64,000 nucleotides of DNA, from NCBI GenBank assembly GCA_949130495.1, contig OX422223.1, forward strand, positions 78,490,751-78,554,750, written 5' to 3'. How positions within the stretch are numbered: the first letter of the stretch is position 1; every line of letters begins with the position of its first letter. Shown piece after piece: positions 1 through 10,163 of this stretch. The DNA comes from Sambucus nigra (lineage: Eukaryota > Streptophyta > Magnoliopsida > Dipsacales > Adoxaceae). The notes beneath the pieces were generated by a model. The model made no database searches, was not told where the DNA came from, and saw only the letters and a list, made by a program, of their open reading frames with translations. The position numbers and the translations under genes are program-made.

Positions 1-1369
1 TAATCTAATGGACTAATTTATATCTTAGGTTCCCACACACAAATCCAATTTTTACCAACTTTTAGTCTTCGATAAAAGTAGGTTTGCATACAAGATGTGT
101 TCCAATTTTAGTTATCAAACTACGCATGGATTCAACATATCAAATGAGGAAAAATCCCTAAAAAGGGTAAAACCTTTCATATTAGCTCTATTAACAACTT
201 TGAATACAATCGACTTACAAAACACTTAGCTACACTAAGTTAGATGCGCAAAGTCATCAAAACGTCAATAGATACAACTCAGCTTCAGAGTCATCCATCG
301 GTAGCAGTTTACCCTCTGTGTCCACTGATCAACGTTCCTTCTTCTTCAGTAGTGAACCATCCGTTCACAAGTCATTCGTAGAGTATAGACTCCACAAGGT
401 ATATGAATGATATTCAAACTTAGGGTTTCACTAAAGTTCACAGATTACATAGGGGATGAAAGGATTGTGCAGCTAAAATTGTTTTGTGAAATAAAATATG
501 AAAACCTTTGGAATAGATCTGTAGAATACGTTTTTTCGAAAATCCCTTGAAAAAATTGTTCAAAATTGATATTTATAGGGCTGACACAAAATTTTAGGCG
601 AAGCTGTATGTTCGAACAAAAACGTAGGTTTCATTTGAATGAGTTGCAGACTCATTCTAACGATAGGGAAAAGTCGTTTGAATGACTATCTAACGGACAC
701 CTAAAGAGAAAACTTTGCCTCGTAAAATCCACTTCTTTTGAAACAAGTTAGAAGGTCGTTCTAACGATACCATCATTCTCGTTCGAACGAGATTGGTTCT
801 CGTATGAACGAGGCCAAAAATAAAAATTTTATTTTTAAAATCCTTTTGACAAACAATCATGATTTTATTAAAACTAACATCCAAATTTGGTTTATAAAAA
901 TTCTGATCACCTAGAGTATGAATTGTAGGGGTGTATTTGATCTTGGAGATGTTGGAGTTCGGCTCGACGAGTTAGTTTGTAACGGGATACATTAAAATAT
1001 AAAGTAAAGCCTAAGCTATGAGCAATTATAAATATTTGCTCTTACAACATAGACGGACATCCGTATCATCCCAAAGCCTAGTCTAAATGATTCTACCCGC
1101 AACTCACACTAATACCTCACCGAGTCAATAAAACGGTATACTTAATTATTCTACACGTACACATAGCTGACAATCAAATAATTAATATTACTAATTAATT
1201 ATTACTAACACACGTTACAAAAATCATACTGTTTGGAATATTCAATTTTAATCTAAATTATGCCAAATTATTATTACTAAGCCACTCAAGTAATAATTAA
1301 TTTCATTTATTAATTTATTAATCACTTATTAAATAATAATTATAATCCATGAAAATATGAGGCATTACA
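1..1369 (-). repeat. LTR fragment (minus strand, cut by window edge)
   Basis: Read on the minus strand this begins TGTAATGCCTCATATTTTC, which resembles the start of the gypsy-type LTRs elsewhere in the window (TGTAATACCCCGTATTTTT at 17560 and on the minus strand at 34434). The first 450 bases share the AT-rich layout of those LTRs. Further in come a cluster of TTCGAA-type palindromes (603-810) and a TATA-like CTATAAATAT at about 565-575. No coding or primer-binding site is visible, and the far end lies outside the window. It is either a solo LTR or the 3' LTR of an element extending to the left; I cannot tell which. Confidence 0.6.
603..810 (-). promoter_or_regulatory. Palindromic motif cluster upstream of an LTR TATA box
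   Basis: Several copies of a short palindrome related to CTCGTTCGAACGAG occur here, for example CTCGTTCGAACGAG near 778-791, with variants GTTCTAACGA, GTTTGAATGA and CGTATGAACGAG. On the minus strand the cluster lies directly upstream of CTATAAATAT (565-575). The position suggests an LTR enhancer region; that role is inferred, not shown. Confidence 0.5.
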
Positions 1370-1806
1370 TTTGACGAGCCTCGGGCCTGTGTTCACCCCT
1401 AATTCTAATTATGTTCATGTATTTCCTTTTAAATGGAGCGAAACAACATCTTGTGGGAGCACAAATGCCTCTTGTAGTACCAAATGAAAATTTGCCTTGG
1501 AGTTGGTTTAAGAGTTTAGTTTCTCAAAGTGCATTTATTTGAAGTGCACAAGTTGTTTGATTTGTTTTTGTATTTCGTATGAATTTGAATAAATCAATCT
1601 TATATAAACACTTATTTTTTCTCTTATTGCAATGGTACAATTATTAAATTCAAAATATTTAATATTGTATGATGCAAGCGATTCTATTGAGCATTATATG
1701 CTTGGTTTTCTTTACTCAATTATTAATATTCGCAAATGTTAAGTGTGTAATCAATCCTTGTTGAAATGAGATTGAGGTCAAGTAAATTGGTTCCTTAGCA
1801 TTATAG
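1370..1806. other. AT-rich stretch, no gene seen
   Basis: No convincing coding or RNA gene. From about 1620 the sequence resembles, at low similarity, a second stretch near 24.28-25.17 kb, so it is probably an old dispersed repeat into which the SINE at 1821 inserted. Confidence 0.4.
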
Positions 1807-2018
1807 ATGATCTTTTGACAACCAAGCCACTGGTATAAGAATGCCTTTGGGATAGACTGTCGATTGAGTTTGCTCCCCAGTTCGACTCTCGACGCTGTCA
1901 AAATAATGCTTGGCCAGTAGAAGCCACGAACCGCAAATAAAGATTAGTCGAGACTCTCGTAAAATTGACCCGAACACCTCATGGCATGCTTAAAAAATAA
2001 AAAAATGATCTTTTGACA
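1807..2018 (+). mobile_element. SINE with 14-bp target-site duplication
   Basis: A 184-bp body (1821-2004) is flanked by a perfect direct repeat, ATGATCTTTTGACA, at 1807-1820 and 2005-2018. The body has a tRNA-type internal promoter layout: an A-box-like TGGTATAAGAATG near 1831 and a B-box-like GTTCGACTC near 1873, about 40 bases apart. It ends in an A-rich tail (TAAAAAATAAAAAAA, 1991 onward). A long target duplication, an RNA polymerase III-type promoter and an A tail together are diagnostic of a SINE moved by LINE machinery. The family cannot be named from sequence alone. Confidence 0.8.
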
Positions 2019-2372
2019 CGGGATTTGATCTTATGAGAACTAAACAACACTACAAGATTATTGGATCTTTCGTTTGTGCTCCCAAAAGACAAGGCTATAA
2101 TTTAGCCAAATAATATTAGAAAGGAACTTGATACAAACAATATATCTATTAAGTAAAAACCAATAACTTTATTCCAATAAAAAAATACTCTCCAACAATA
2201 GTATATAATTGCCTTTGTATTCTAAAATACCAAAACCAAACACTGATGAATATTATGAGTTATGAAAATAAAAGAATAGATATAAAACGCCCACAAATGG
2301 ACCGATCCAAAAAACACAAAAAAAAAATTAACTGTCACATTGTAATCTCCCGAACCCCGATACATATATATA
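2019..2372. other. Intergenic, AT-rich, no gene seen
   Basis: Contains the continuation of the dispersed repeat shared with about 25.06-25.17 kb (for example CCCAAAAGA followed by ATAATTTAGCC, then AATACTCTCCAA). A short (TA)n lies at 2361-2374. No coding potential recognised. Confidence 0.4.
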
Positions 2373-2525
2373 TATGAGTGGTGCTATGGGTACCAAACAA
2401 CTCCCCAAAATCTCCCTCAAATAGCATTAATGAGTTGAGTCCTAGCGGGACCCATACCATAAAATATAACACTTAAAACTATTTGGGGGACGATTTGAGA
2501 GAGTTGTTTGGGACATATAACATTT
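2373..2525. mobile_element. MITE with long terminal inverted repeats
   Basis: The left arm (ACCAAACAACTCCCC then CTCCCTCAAATAG) pairs with the right arm (CTATTTGGGGGACG then GAGAGAGTTGTTTGGG) to give a fold-back of about 150 bp. The centre, CCTAGCGGGACCCATACCATA, resembles the centre of the element at 25838-25997, so both belong to one superfamily. No coding. It lies just downstream of the AG-peptide gene. Target duplication not resolved. Confidence 0.6.
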
Positions 2526-2565
2526 TCCTATATATATAAATAAATAAATGAGGGATGTAGTGTAA

Positions 2566-2763
2566 CTAATTTTTGATGAATGTGAGGAGAGATAAAAACA
2601 GAGAAGCAAACAAAGCCACTCCCGCTATACCAAGAAAATAGGCTGAGCTAGTCATGCTCGTCGGCGCCGGTGACGGAGCTGATGCCGGACCAAACTCTTG
2701 CGCCGATACAACTGCGGCGAAAAAGATGACAAGCACGGTTCTGAAACTGCGTCCAAACGCCAT
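2566..2763 (-). CDS. Short arabinogalactan peptide (AG-peptide), GPI-anchored
   Basis: Single-exon 65-residue protein with the full AG-peptide layout. Residues 1-21 are a signal peptide (basic start, hydrophobic core, AVVSA before the predicted cut). Residues 22-36 form a tiny mature core, QEFGPASAPSPAPTS, with the Ala-Pro, Ser-Pro and Pro-Ala-Ser pairs that are hydroxylated and O-glycosylated. Small residues S36-S40 offer a GPI-attachment site, followed by a hydrophobic tail (41-63) as GPI signal. AG-peptides are plasma-membrane or wall-face proteoglycans involved in signalling and growth; this product's specific role is unknown. The start is the only ATG giving a signal peptide, and TAG ends the frame at 2566. 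Minus strand, alone, with MITEs on both sides. It appears intact and is the best host gene in the window. Confidence 0.88.
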   Translation of the reverse strand: MAFGRSFRTVLVIFFAAVVSAQEFGPASAPSPAPTSMTSSAYFLGIAGVALFASLFLSLLTFIKN

Positions 2764-2890
2764 TTCTATTATATATATATATATATTTGTATATAAATAT
2801 GTAGAGGCAGAGGTAGAGGTAGAGATACAGATAGAGAGATGGTTGTGATATAATATGAATGGGAGGTATATAAATATGTATAGGTGTGAA
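2764..2890 (-). promoter_or_regulatory. Putative promoter and 5' UTR of the AG-peptide gene
   Basis: On the minus strand a TATA-like ATTTATATACC lies at about 2866-2876. It is followed by a pyrimidine-rich stretch (CTCTACCTCTACCTCTGCC, about 2803-2825), common in plant leaders, then a (TA)n run before the ATG at 2763. Transcription start would be near 2840. Inferred from position only. Confidence 0.45.
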
Positions 2891-3207
2891 TGTATGTAAA
2901 GGCGTGTGGACGAGGCACTGCAAAAAACGCGGAGACGGGAGTTGAGTGCAAGAAGGTAAAAGGACGTATGAAGTTTCGCCGGTAGGTGAGTTGGTGTCAG
3001 CCGATGGCACGTTTTCTAGCCATGTGGCACCAGGTTAGTTTAACTAAATTTGGGATTAGTTTAGCTTTAGTTACATCCTCTTTAAGACAACTTTCGATCC
3101 CAATACTGTTACCAGCCGTTTCTTTCTATCACTGCAACCAATCTTTTCCATTACCTAATAAATTTTGTTCTATAAAATACATGGCTTTGTGAGAGTGTGT
3201 TTTGTAT

Positions 3208-3443
3208 AGGGTCAATTATTAAATAGTCCCTACTATAAATATATATTTTTTAAAAAGGACACATATTTTTAGTTTAACCCATTTAGTCCCTCAAGCACTC
3301 AATATCCTCTTATTTTTAGAGGTCCGCGCCAGCGGCACTCCCTCTCCAAAATATGTGGCAAAGGACTTTTTGAGGCAAAATAAAAAAGTTTGGACTAAAT
3401 GGGTATTAAAAAAAGTCCGAGGGACTATTTGTTATATGTCCCT
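3208..3443. mobile_element. hAT-like MITE with 7-8 bp target duplication
   Basis: Arms AGGGTCAATTATTAAATAGT and, inverted, ACTATTTGTTATATGTCCCT pair, and a second block (AACCCATTTAGTCC / GGACTAAATGGGT) extends the fold-back. The flanks TTTTGTAT (3200-3207) and TTTTGTAT (3443-3450) form a 7-8 bp direct repeat, the size made by hAT transposases. No coding. It lies about 350 bp upstream of the putative start of the AG-peptide gene. Confidence 0.7.
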
Positions 3444-3514
3444 TTTGTATAAGTACCTTTTTTATACACTTGTATGTTGATATACATATACATATATATA
3501 ATATATTATTTTTG

Positions 3515-3690
3515 TGCGGATCTGTCCGCATTTTAAGAGTGCGAACTAAACATTTGTCACCTGACGGTGATCCTGAAAATTATTGGCTAAATTATATGCA
3601 CACTCTCTCTATTTTCTAGCGCACCACTAGGTGAATGTCCGGTCCGCATTGTTAAAATGCGGACTACTATGTACAAGAGCATTATTTAAT
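3515..3690. mobile_element. MITE copy 1 of a tandem pair flanked by (TA)n
   Basis: Left arm TGTGCGGATCTGTCCGCATT plus TTAAGAGTGCG; right arm CGGTCCGCATTGTTAAAATG plus CGGAC, ending ACAAGAGCATT. The arms are inverted copies and the element sits between TA-rich runs at 3481-3510 and 3690-3711. It is the same family as the next element. No coding. Confidence 0.6.
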
Positions 3691-3710
3691 ATATATATAT
3701 ATATATATAT

Positions 3711-3858
3711 AATGCTCTTGTGCGGACCAGTCCGCATTTTAATAGTGCGGACCGGATACGTGTTACCTAACGGTGAGTCCAGAAAAGAGAGAGAGTGTGA
3801 CGTGTGTCCGATTTGCACTCTTAAAATATGGACTGGTCCGCACAAGAGCAGTATTGTA
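3711..3858. mobile_element. MITE copy 2 of the tandem pair, between (TA)n runs
   Basis: Left arm AATGCTCTTGTGCGGACCAG then TCCGCATTTTAATAGTGCGG; the right arm at 3816-3858 is its inverted copy (GCACTCTTAAAATATGGAC, then TGGTCCGCACAAGAGCAGTA). (TA)n runs lie on both sides (3690-3711, 3857-3872). Insertion inside or beside TA microsatellites recalls rice Micron-type MITEs. Confidence 0.65.
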
Positions 3859-3986
3859 TATATATATATATAATTTAAGCGAATTTTTTTTTACAACACA
3901 AATAAGTATAAATGATTTAGAAAATTTGAACTGAATTTTCTGTTTATAGGACTATCGACATTGTTTAAGAAATAAAAAATACTCCG

Positions 3987-3987
<1 letters not shown>

Positions 3988-4033
<46 letters not shown>

Positions 4034-4085
4034 GACATTGTTTAAGAAATAAAAATACTCCGATAATAATAATAATAATAATAAC

Positions 4086-4153
<68 letters not shown>
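3988..4153. repeat. (TAA)n trinucleotide microsatellite in two blocks
   Basis: AAT/TAA runs at about 3988-4031 and 4063-4153 are separated by a near-perfect repeat of the flank (CGACATTGTTTAAGAAATAA at 3956 and again at 4033). The block plus its flank was duplicated, then the repeats expanded. Apparent long reading frames here (poly-Ile/Tyr) are artefacts. Confidence 0.9.
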
Positions 4154-4155
<2 letters not shown>

Positions 4156-4980
4156 GTCAATCGTGGACTTCGTGTGCGACCTATTTTCAATTACAATGAC
4201 TCAAAAAACTTCTCAAAAGAGTTTCATAATTAAAGATAATGCACACTCTGTGTTTGATTAGCAGCTGAAAATGTGAACAAATTCAACAAAAAAAATTGTG
4301 TAATAATTACATTTAATTTCATAAATAAAACTCAACCAATAATTTCTAGCTAATATTGTGATTCTAATACTCCCACCCAAAATGTTTGATTAGCCTGTAT
4401 TAGCAACAAAAATACCCAACTAATAGGAATTCACCAATTTAATGTGCATGAAATGAAACACAACTGTTAGAATCTGGATTCTAAATTGTGTTTTAGTTCT
4501 TTCAAGTATTCGTGGATAGTAATTTGACAAGCTACACTATAGAGACTACACTCATACTTGACACTTTTATGGTAGTGCAACAAATAAATTAATAAGGATT
4601 AATAAATATCACACTCATATACTTTTTATATTTTTTCTCCTAGCATGATATATTCAAGTTCCTACATCTTAGTATGTTCCTACACCCGGAGTATATAAAA
4701 TTAATAAAACAACGTTAACATTTATGTGCTAAGATAATCACAGTAAATAAACTACAACAAAATTGTAGATTATGAAGAAGCACCATTTTATAGGAGGTGC
4801 ATCTAGTCGTCTTACATGAGACTCGGGATTATTCCCCAATCCATGGTATGACACCTTTGGCTCATCCAATTTGCATGCTCGTCTAAACGTAGGGCCCTTT
4901 CTCATTATCATCTACCGCTCTTTCTTTCCTCCCGACTATTCACACATGAAGATCACTTATTTTAGAATCTAGAAAATAAA
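4154..4980. other. Intergenic, no gene seen
   Basis: AT-rich unique-looking sequence between the microsatellite and the left end of CACTA-1. No coding, RNA gene or repeat structure that I can support. Confidence 0.4.
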
Positions 4981-5026
4981 CACTACACCAAAATGGGTAA
5001 ATTGGCACCCTTCCAGCGGCTAGCCT

Positions 5027-5200
5027 TGTCACGGTCATTGACCGTGACAAAAAAACATGCGTTTTTTATCACTGTCATTGACCGTGACAAAAAAACATGC
5101 GTTTTTTTATCACTGTCATTGACCGTGACAAGCCTTATAATATTATCACGGTCAAGGACCGTGACACGTCCGTGACAGATGTCGCAGCAAAAAACCTTTT
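5027..5200. repeat. CACTA-1 5' subterminal palindromes
   Basis: Repeats of the palindrome GTCACGGTCATTGACCGTGAC and variants, spaced about 55 bases apart, with the linker AAAAAACATGCGTTTTTT copied. In En/Spm such subterminal repeats bind the small TNPA-type protein. The same motif recurs at the 3' end (11219-11490). Confidence 0.85.
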
Positions 5201-5308
5201 CCCTTCTTTTTTCCCACGCCGATTCTTTCCTCCTTTTCTCTCTCTCTCTACGCTGCTCTCCCCCTCTCTCTCTCTACTTTCAGGTTAGTTTCTCTCTCTC
5301 TCTCTTCC

Positions 5309-5312
<4 letters not shown>

Positions 5313-5401
<89 letters not shown>

Positions 5402-5695
5402 TGTGTGTGTGTGTGTGTGTGTGTGTGCATGTGTGTGGTGGATGGGGAGGGGGTGGGGCAGGGTGGGGGAAGGGGGTGGAGGCGGTGGAGGGGGCAGGGA
5501 TGAGGGGGGCTGTGCGTGTGTGTAGTGGGGTGTGTGTGTGTGGTGGGGGAAGCGGGTGGGGCAGGGTGGTGGGGGGATAGGGGGCAGGGATGGGTGGGTG
5601 GGTGGTGGGTAGGGGTGGGGGGATGCGTGTGTGTGTGTGTGAATGTGCGCGTGTGTGTGTGTATGTGCGCGTGTGTGTAGTGTACGTGTATGTGC
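5313..5695. repeat. (TA)n, (TG)n and G-rich low-complexity block in CACTA-1
   Basis: (TA)n at about 5313-5364, (TG)n at about 5370-5436, then a strongly G-rich plus strand (about 5437-5640) with many GGGG runs, then (TG)n again. It follows a CT-rich stretch (5240-5305). The same order (subterminal repeats, CT-rich, TA, TG) occurs in CACTA-3 at 57324-57950, so it is a family trait and not random noise. Long frames across it are artefacts. Confidence 0.8.
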
Positions 5696-6665
5696 ATAAT
5701 GTTCCTTGTAAACGAATTGATTGGTTATTAATTTTTTTAGTAAATTAGTATATGATTGCCCCTCATTGTAAATTAGTAAATAAATATATGATTAATTATG
5801 AAAGTAGGATTACCCGTCATTGTAAATTAGTAAATTAATAATTGTATACTTTAATTGTTAGTTTAATTGATAAAAATAATTAATTGAGTAGATGAATTAG
5901 AAGGAGTACGTGATACACATTTGTTGTTGACATTGCTGTTGGATTATAGTGGATCGATGTTGGGTTGGTTAGTTTTAAAAGTGGTATGACCACTGGATTA
6001 TTGTCCATATAGGGGTGGAATTTTTCAACTTTTTTTGAAAATTACTCTGTATATCGAAAAATATATATATAGTATGATAATAAAATGAAACATACTTGAA
6101 ATTACATATAGTGCGCATAGATACTAGCCTTCTAGTTCTTATGCGTACGCATTCAATAGCCCTTAGACCCGTTCGAGAGTCATTACCCCTGTAATGAGAT
6201 CTCTCGAATTGTCCCGTTTGGACAGTTTGGGACTGTATAATTTATGTATAATATTCTTCGTGGCTTAAAGTTGTTACTTTTGGAGGAAGTTCTGCAGTCG
6301 TATCCTAATGTTCTCTGGGTACATACTAGATTGACAAGTGTGACTGTTATTTCAATTGATCAATTGAAAGAACACTCACACTTGGCAATCTACGTCGTGT
6401 ACTTGGAGAACTACGGGGATATGCTGCCGATTTTTTTTAAAATCGTAACAATGTGCATGAGCTGTTAAGTATATTACAGAAAAATACGGTATTGAATGGG
6501 ATATGACCACTCACCCTTTAGAAGAGATGGAGGAAATAGAAATTTCTATTATAAATTGAATTTGAATATAAATAAGACATAATTAAATGAAACATACTAT
6601 AAATCTAAGTTTTATTTATACTAATCCATGAATATACGCTTCGTACCTTTAATAGGTGATTAGTT

Positions 6666-9485
6666 GTGGTAGATGTGATGGGATATCCGAAATACAAAGA
6701 GTGGACGGGTAAGACAAATAGAATGGGGGATGTGTTTCACAGATGTGCTAACGAATTTGTGAAATATGCAAAGAGGTGTCATAATGATGAAGAGTTTCCG
6801 TGTTCGTGTGCTAGGTGTAAGAATGGTAAGGTGTTTAAGTGGAAAACAGTTGAACTGCATTTGTTAAGATCGGGTAAGCAAGATAGTTATCGATTTTGGA
6901 GTTTTCACGGTGAATTAAAAGTTCCTTTTGTCCCCGACCAACCTTCACAACAACCTTCAACAAGTAGGATAGATGTGGAAGGGGACGACGTAGATCATAA
7001 TATATTAGAGGATTTAGTTGATGATGCGTACGGAGTTTATGAAGCAGAAGAGAATGAAGTTACTGATGATGTAGAAGGTTCAAGTGCTCGTGAAGATATC
7101 ACGATAAAACTTGACGATGACTACCAAAGTTTAAAATTTAAGGCGACCCAACCGTTATACTCTGGCCGTGAGAAAGATCAAACAACTTTACATGTCATGG
7201 TTGGTTTGCACAGTTTGAAGACGCAATACGGTTTGTCTGGCAATAGCGTGATAGGAATTCTGAAATGGGTGAAGGGCTTATTACCCAAGGAGAATACACT
7301 TCCAAATAATTATCCTGTTATGAAGAACAGTTTGAAAGGTTTGGTAATGAAGTATAAATCGATTCATGATTGTGTGTATGACTGCATACTATACAGAAAG
7401 GAGTATGAAAATATCGATCATTATTCGGTATGCGATGAACCTAGATATGTCCAATATACTAGTAAAGAAGACACAAGCTCAAAAGTGCCTTAAAAAGTAT
7501 TGAAATACTTTCCCGTTGCGACTAGATTAAAGCAATTTTTCACAGTACCATGGATAGAGGAGGCAATGACTTGGCATGCTAGGGCAGAAGTAGGGGGTAA
7601 TATCATGTGTTATCCTATTGATTCTACTTCCTGGAGGAGGATGAATTATGAGTATCCTGATTTTGCTCGAGAATAACGCAACATTCATTTGGCTATATCA
7701 ACAGATGGTTTCAATCCATTTGGAAATCTAAGCACCAATCAGAGTGTATGGCCAATGATCCTAGCCCCACTCAACCTCCCTCCTTCACAGTGTATGAGAC
7801 ATGAATTTTCGATTATGGCTTTGTTGATACCTGGGCCAAAGGCACCAAGTGATGACATCGATGTCTACCCGCCTTCTTTAATAGAAGAATTAAATGAGTT
7901 GTAGAGGGTGTACAATCATTTGACTCTTTTAGAAAAGAAGAGTTTATGCTGAAAGCTATGTTGTTGTGGACAATTCATGATTTTCCAGCTTATGGGAAAT
8001 TATCCGGTTGTGTAGTACATGGTTATTTGGGTTGTCCTATTTGTGGAGAGGAGACTGAATCTCTTCGTTTATCCTTTAGCTAAAAAAATTTATACCATTT
8101 CCAAAAGAGGTTTTTACCCCCGGCTCATAGTTTCAAATTTGAGAAAGGTTCCAATTTTTTATTGGGCGGGGATAACTTTCGTGTTCAGAAATTGAAAGTA
8201 AATCTTCTGAATGTGACCCTAATATGCAAGGTAAGAATCCCAAATTTAAGAATGTCAAGCATAAGAAGACCCCAACTGGGAATGAAACTGAAAGGCATGG
8301 TCTAGGAAGTCAATTTTATTTGACTTGCCTTATTGGAAGAATAACCCGGTGCGCCATACATTGGATATGATGCATGCAGAGAAGAACTTCGCTAAACATA
8401 TTGTGGCCACTTGCCTTGAGGGGAGTCATTCGAAGGATGGAGAAAATGCACAAAAAGACCTTAAATTGTTGAAACTTAAGCCACAACTATGGTTGAAAGA
8501 AGATAGTAGGGGAAGGACAATAATTCCCCCTAGTGCGTTTACTTTGACGAGTGGGGAAAGGAAGGTGCTTTTAGACACAATATATAATTCGAAGGGCCCA
8601 TCTACTTTTTCGTCCAACTTGTAAAGGATTGTACAAATGTACAGAACTCGTTGATGATGGTGGTCATGTGATGGAAAAATGAGTGAAATTAACGAGTTTG
8701 CAACATGAACAAGTAGCTCGTTATCTATTTGACACACATGAAGATGTCGAAGAATGGAAAAAGTAAGTTTTGATTATTATAATGTTTAACATTATTTTAG
8801 ATTATTTTATACATGATTAATTTTGTAATATGCACAAAATATGAAGCCTGTGAGAACAATAAAAGACGAAAAACAATGGTACAATCAGACAGCGAATTTA
8901 GGCTGTGATTGACACAAGAGGTAATTATAATGAAAATGACCGTTATATAACTATCACTTCACTCAAAATTTACAACTAATATAATTAATTTATCTATATT
9001 TTTAGCTCTTAAAGATGGGTGATGCGACATCAAGGCTTGCTCGTCTAGCCACTGGACCCTTGTTCGTGGCACAAGAGTACAAAAAGTATCGATTGAACGG
9101 TTATATTTTCGGTGCTAAAGTGTACGAGGAAAGTACAAATGTATAGAACTTTGGCATTTCATACAAGGATCTTACTTTCTTTCGAGCGATCACAAAAGAG
9201 AAAAACCTCATTGAAGCTGAAATGACTTACTATGGTGTAATCTGAAATATATTTGAATTGGATTATATAAGCTCAAAAGAAGTTGTATTTTACTGTGATT
9301 GGGTAAGAGTTGAGGATAAAAATGCTTGTAAAGTGGATCTTGTCACCAATTTGATCATGGTTGACTTGTCCAAGTTGAAAAGCAACGACCACGTGAGCGA
9401 TGAACCATTTGTTTGTGCATTTCAAAAGGTTAACCAAGTGTTTTACTCAGAGTATATCAACAACGAGCCATGGTCAATTGTCTAA
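6666..9485 (+). pseudogene. TNP2-type CACTA transposase, broken
   Basis: The four-domain order of plant TNP2 proteins is readable across several frames. A transposase-associated domain (about 6681-6910; KYKEWTGK, then CSCARCKNGK and a WSFHGE end) is followed by an acidic linker. The Transposase_21 core runs 7105-7904 in pieces; DGFNPFGNLST at about 7705 and LIPGPKAPSDDIDVY at about 7830 are hallmark blocks. The core continues at 8325-8624 (RHTLDMMHAEKNFAKHI). Only the tail of DUF4218 remains (about 8676-8765). DUF4216 lies at about 9015-9485 (VVFYCDWVRV, SDEPFVCAFQ). Frameshifts near 7493 and 8090, a stop near 7675 and an internal DUF4218 deletion make it non-functional. It would catalyse element cutting and pasting. 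Confidence 0.88.
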
Positions 9486-9626
9486 CACGCGCCAAAACGT
9501 CTAAATAGTAGTGTGGATGACTTGGCTGCTCCTACCGAATATCAATCCATTTTTTATGATAACCCGAATTTAAATAATTTTTCAATTTGTAATAAATATT
9601 CAAATTTGTACCGAAATGTTCCAATG

Positions 9627-9875
9627 CGTTTGGACAGTTTGGGACTGCATAATTTCTGTATAATATTCTTAGTGGCTTAAAGTTGTTACTTTTGGTGGAA
9701 CTTTTTATTATAAATTGAATTTGAATTTGAATTTGAAATTTAAGTTTTGTTTATACTAATCCATGAATATACGCTTCTTACCTTTAATAGGTGATTAGTA
9801 TATAGTTATTTGGGGTGTCCTATTTGTGGAGAGGAGACTGAATCTCTTCATCTATCCTTTAGCTCAAAAAATGAA
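9627..9875 (+). repeat. Second, deleted copy of CACTA-1 internal sequence
   Basis: This stretch joins three separate upstream blocks in order: 6215-6285 (TTTGGACAGTTTGGGACTG...), then 6553-6668 (AATCCATGAATATACGCTTC...), then about 8024-8085 (TGTGGAGAGGAGACTGAATC). It is what an internally deleted, non-autonomous copy of the same family would look like, placed just before the captured B3 fragment. Confidence 0.75.
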
Positions 9876-10067
9876 GCGAGAATTCCCTTCGTATTCGAAC
9901 ACTAAGAAATGCCACAATCCTATGGAGTGATGCTCTGCAAATTCCTTCCAACCGTTGTGTAGCCAAACATCACCAGTTGAAGTTGTCAATTCCACTTTCC
10001 ATACCCCACCACTTGGAACCTCTAGCAAAACATGGGAAAATATGAAAAGTGGAATTGACAACTTCAA
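9864..10067 (-). pseudogene. Captured B3-domain (REM-like) gene fragment inside CACTA-1
   Basis: The minus strand is open for 67 codons and reads as part of a plant B3 DNA-binding domain: VLLEVPSGGVWKVELTTSTG, then WLHNGWKEFAEHHS and HFLVFEYEGNSRF. The order VPSG-x-VW-x-VEL, D-x-WL-x-NGWKEF, HFLVF-x-YEGNS is typical of REM-type B3 transcription factors, which bind DNA in the nucleus. Only about half a domain is present and no ATG, upstream exon or stop context of a real gene is seen. A second, inverted copy follows at 10046-10163 with an in-frame stop. It is host coding DNA captured by a CACTA element, not a working factor. Confidence 0.8.
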
Positions 10068-10163
10068 CTGGTGATGTTTGTCTACACAACGGTTGGAAGG
10101 AATTTGCAGAGCATAACTCCATAGGATTATAGCATTTCTTAGTGTTCAGATATGAAGGGAATT
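9881..10163. repeat. 118-bp inverted repeat (hairpin) of the B3 fragment
   Basis: Arm 1 is 9881-9998, arm 2 is 10046-10163, and the loop is 47 bases (9999-10045). By eye the arms differ at 7 of 118 positions with no gaps (about 94% identity). A transcript in either direction would fold into a long near-perfect stem made of B3 coding sequence. The loop also continues the B3 reading frame on the minus strand (HVLLEVPSGG), so arm 1 plus loop is the original capture and arm 2 a later inverted duplication. Confidence 0.92.

Noticed and set aside
1821..1900. tRNA gene
   Set aside because: The A/B-box-like motifs do not come with a cloverleaf or acceptor stem, and the 14-bp target duplication and A tail show a SINE.
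3891..4190. 99-codon poly-Ile/poly-Tyr frame
   Set aside because: Product of the (TAA)n microsatellite.
5179..5697. Long reading frames on both strands (about 130 codons each)
   Set aside because: They run through TA, TG and G-rich low-complexity DNA and encode only Ile/Tyr, Val/Cys or His/Thr/Pro repeats.
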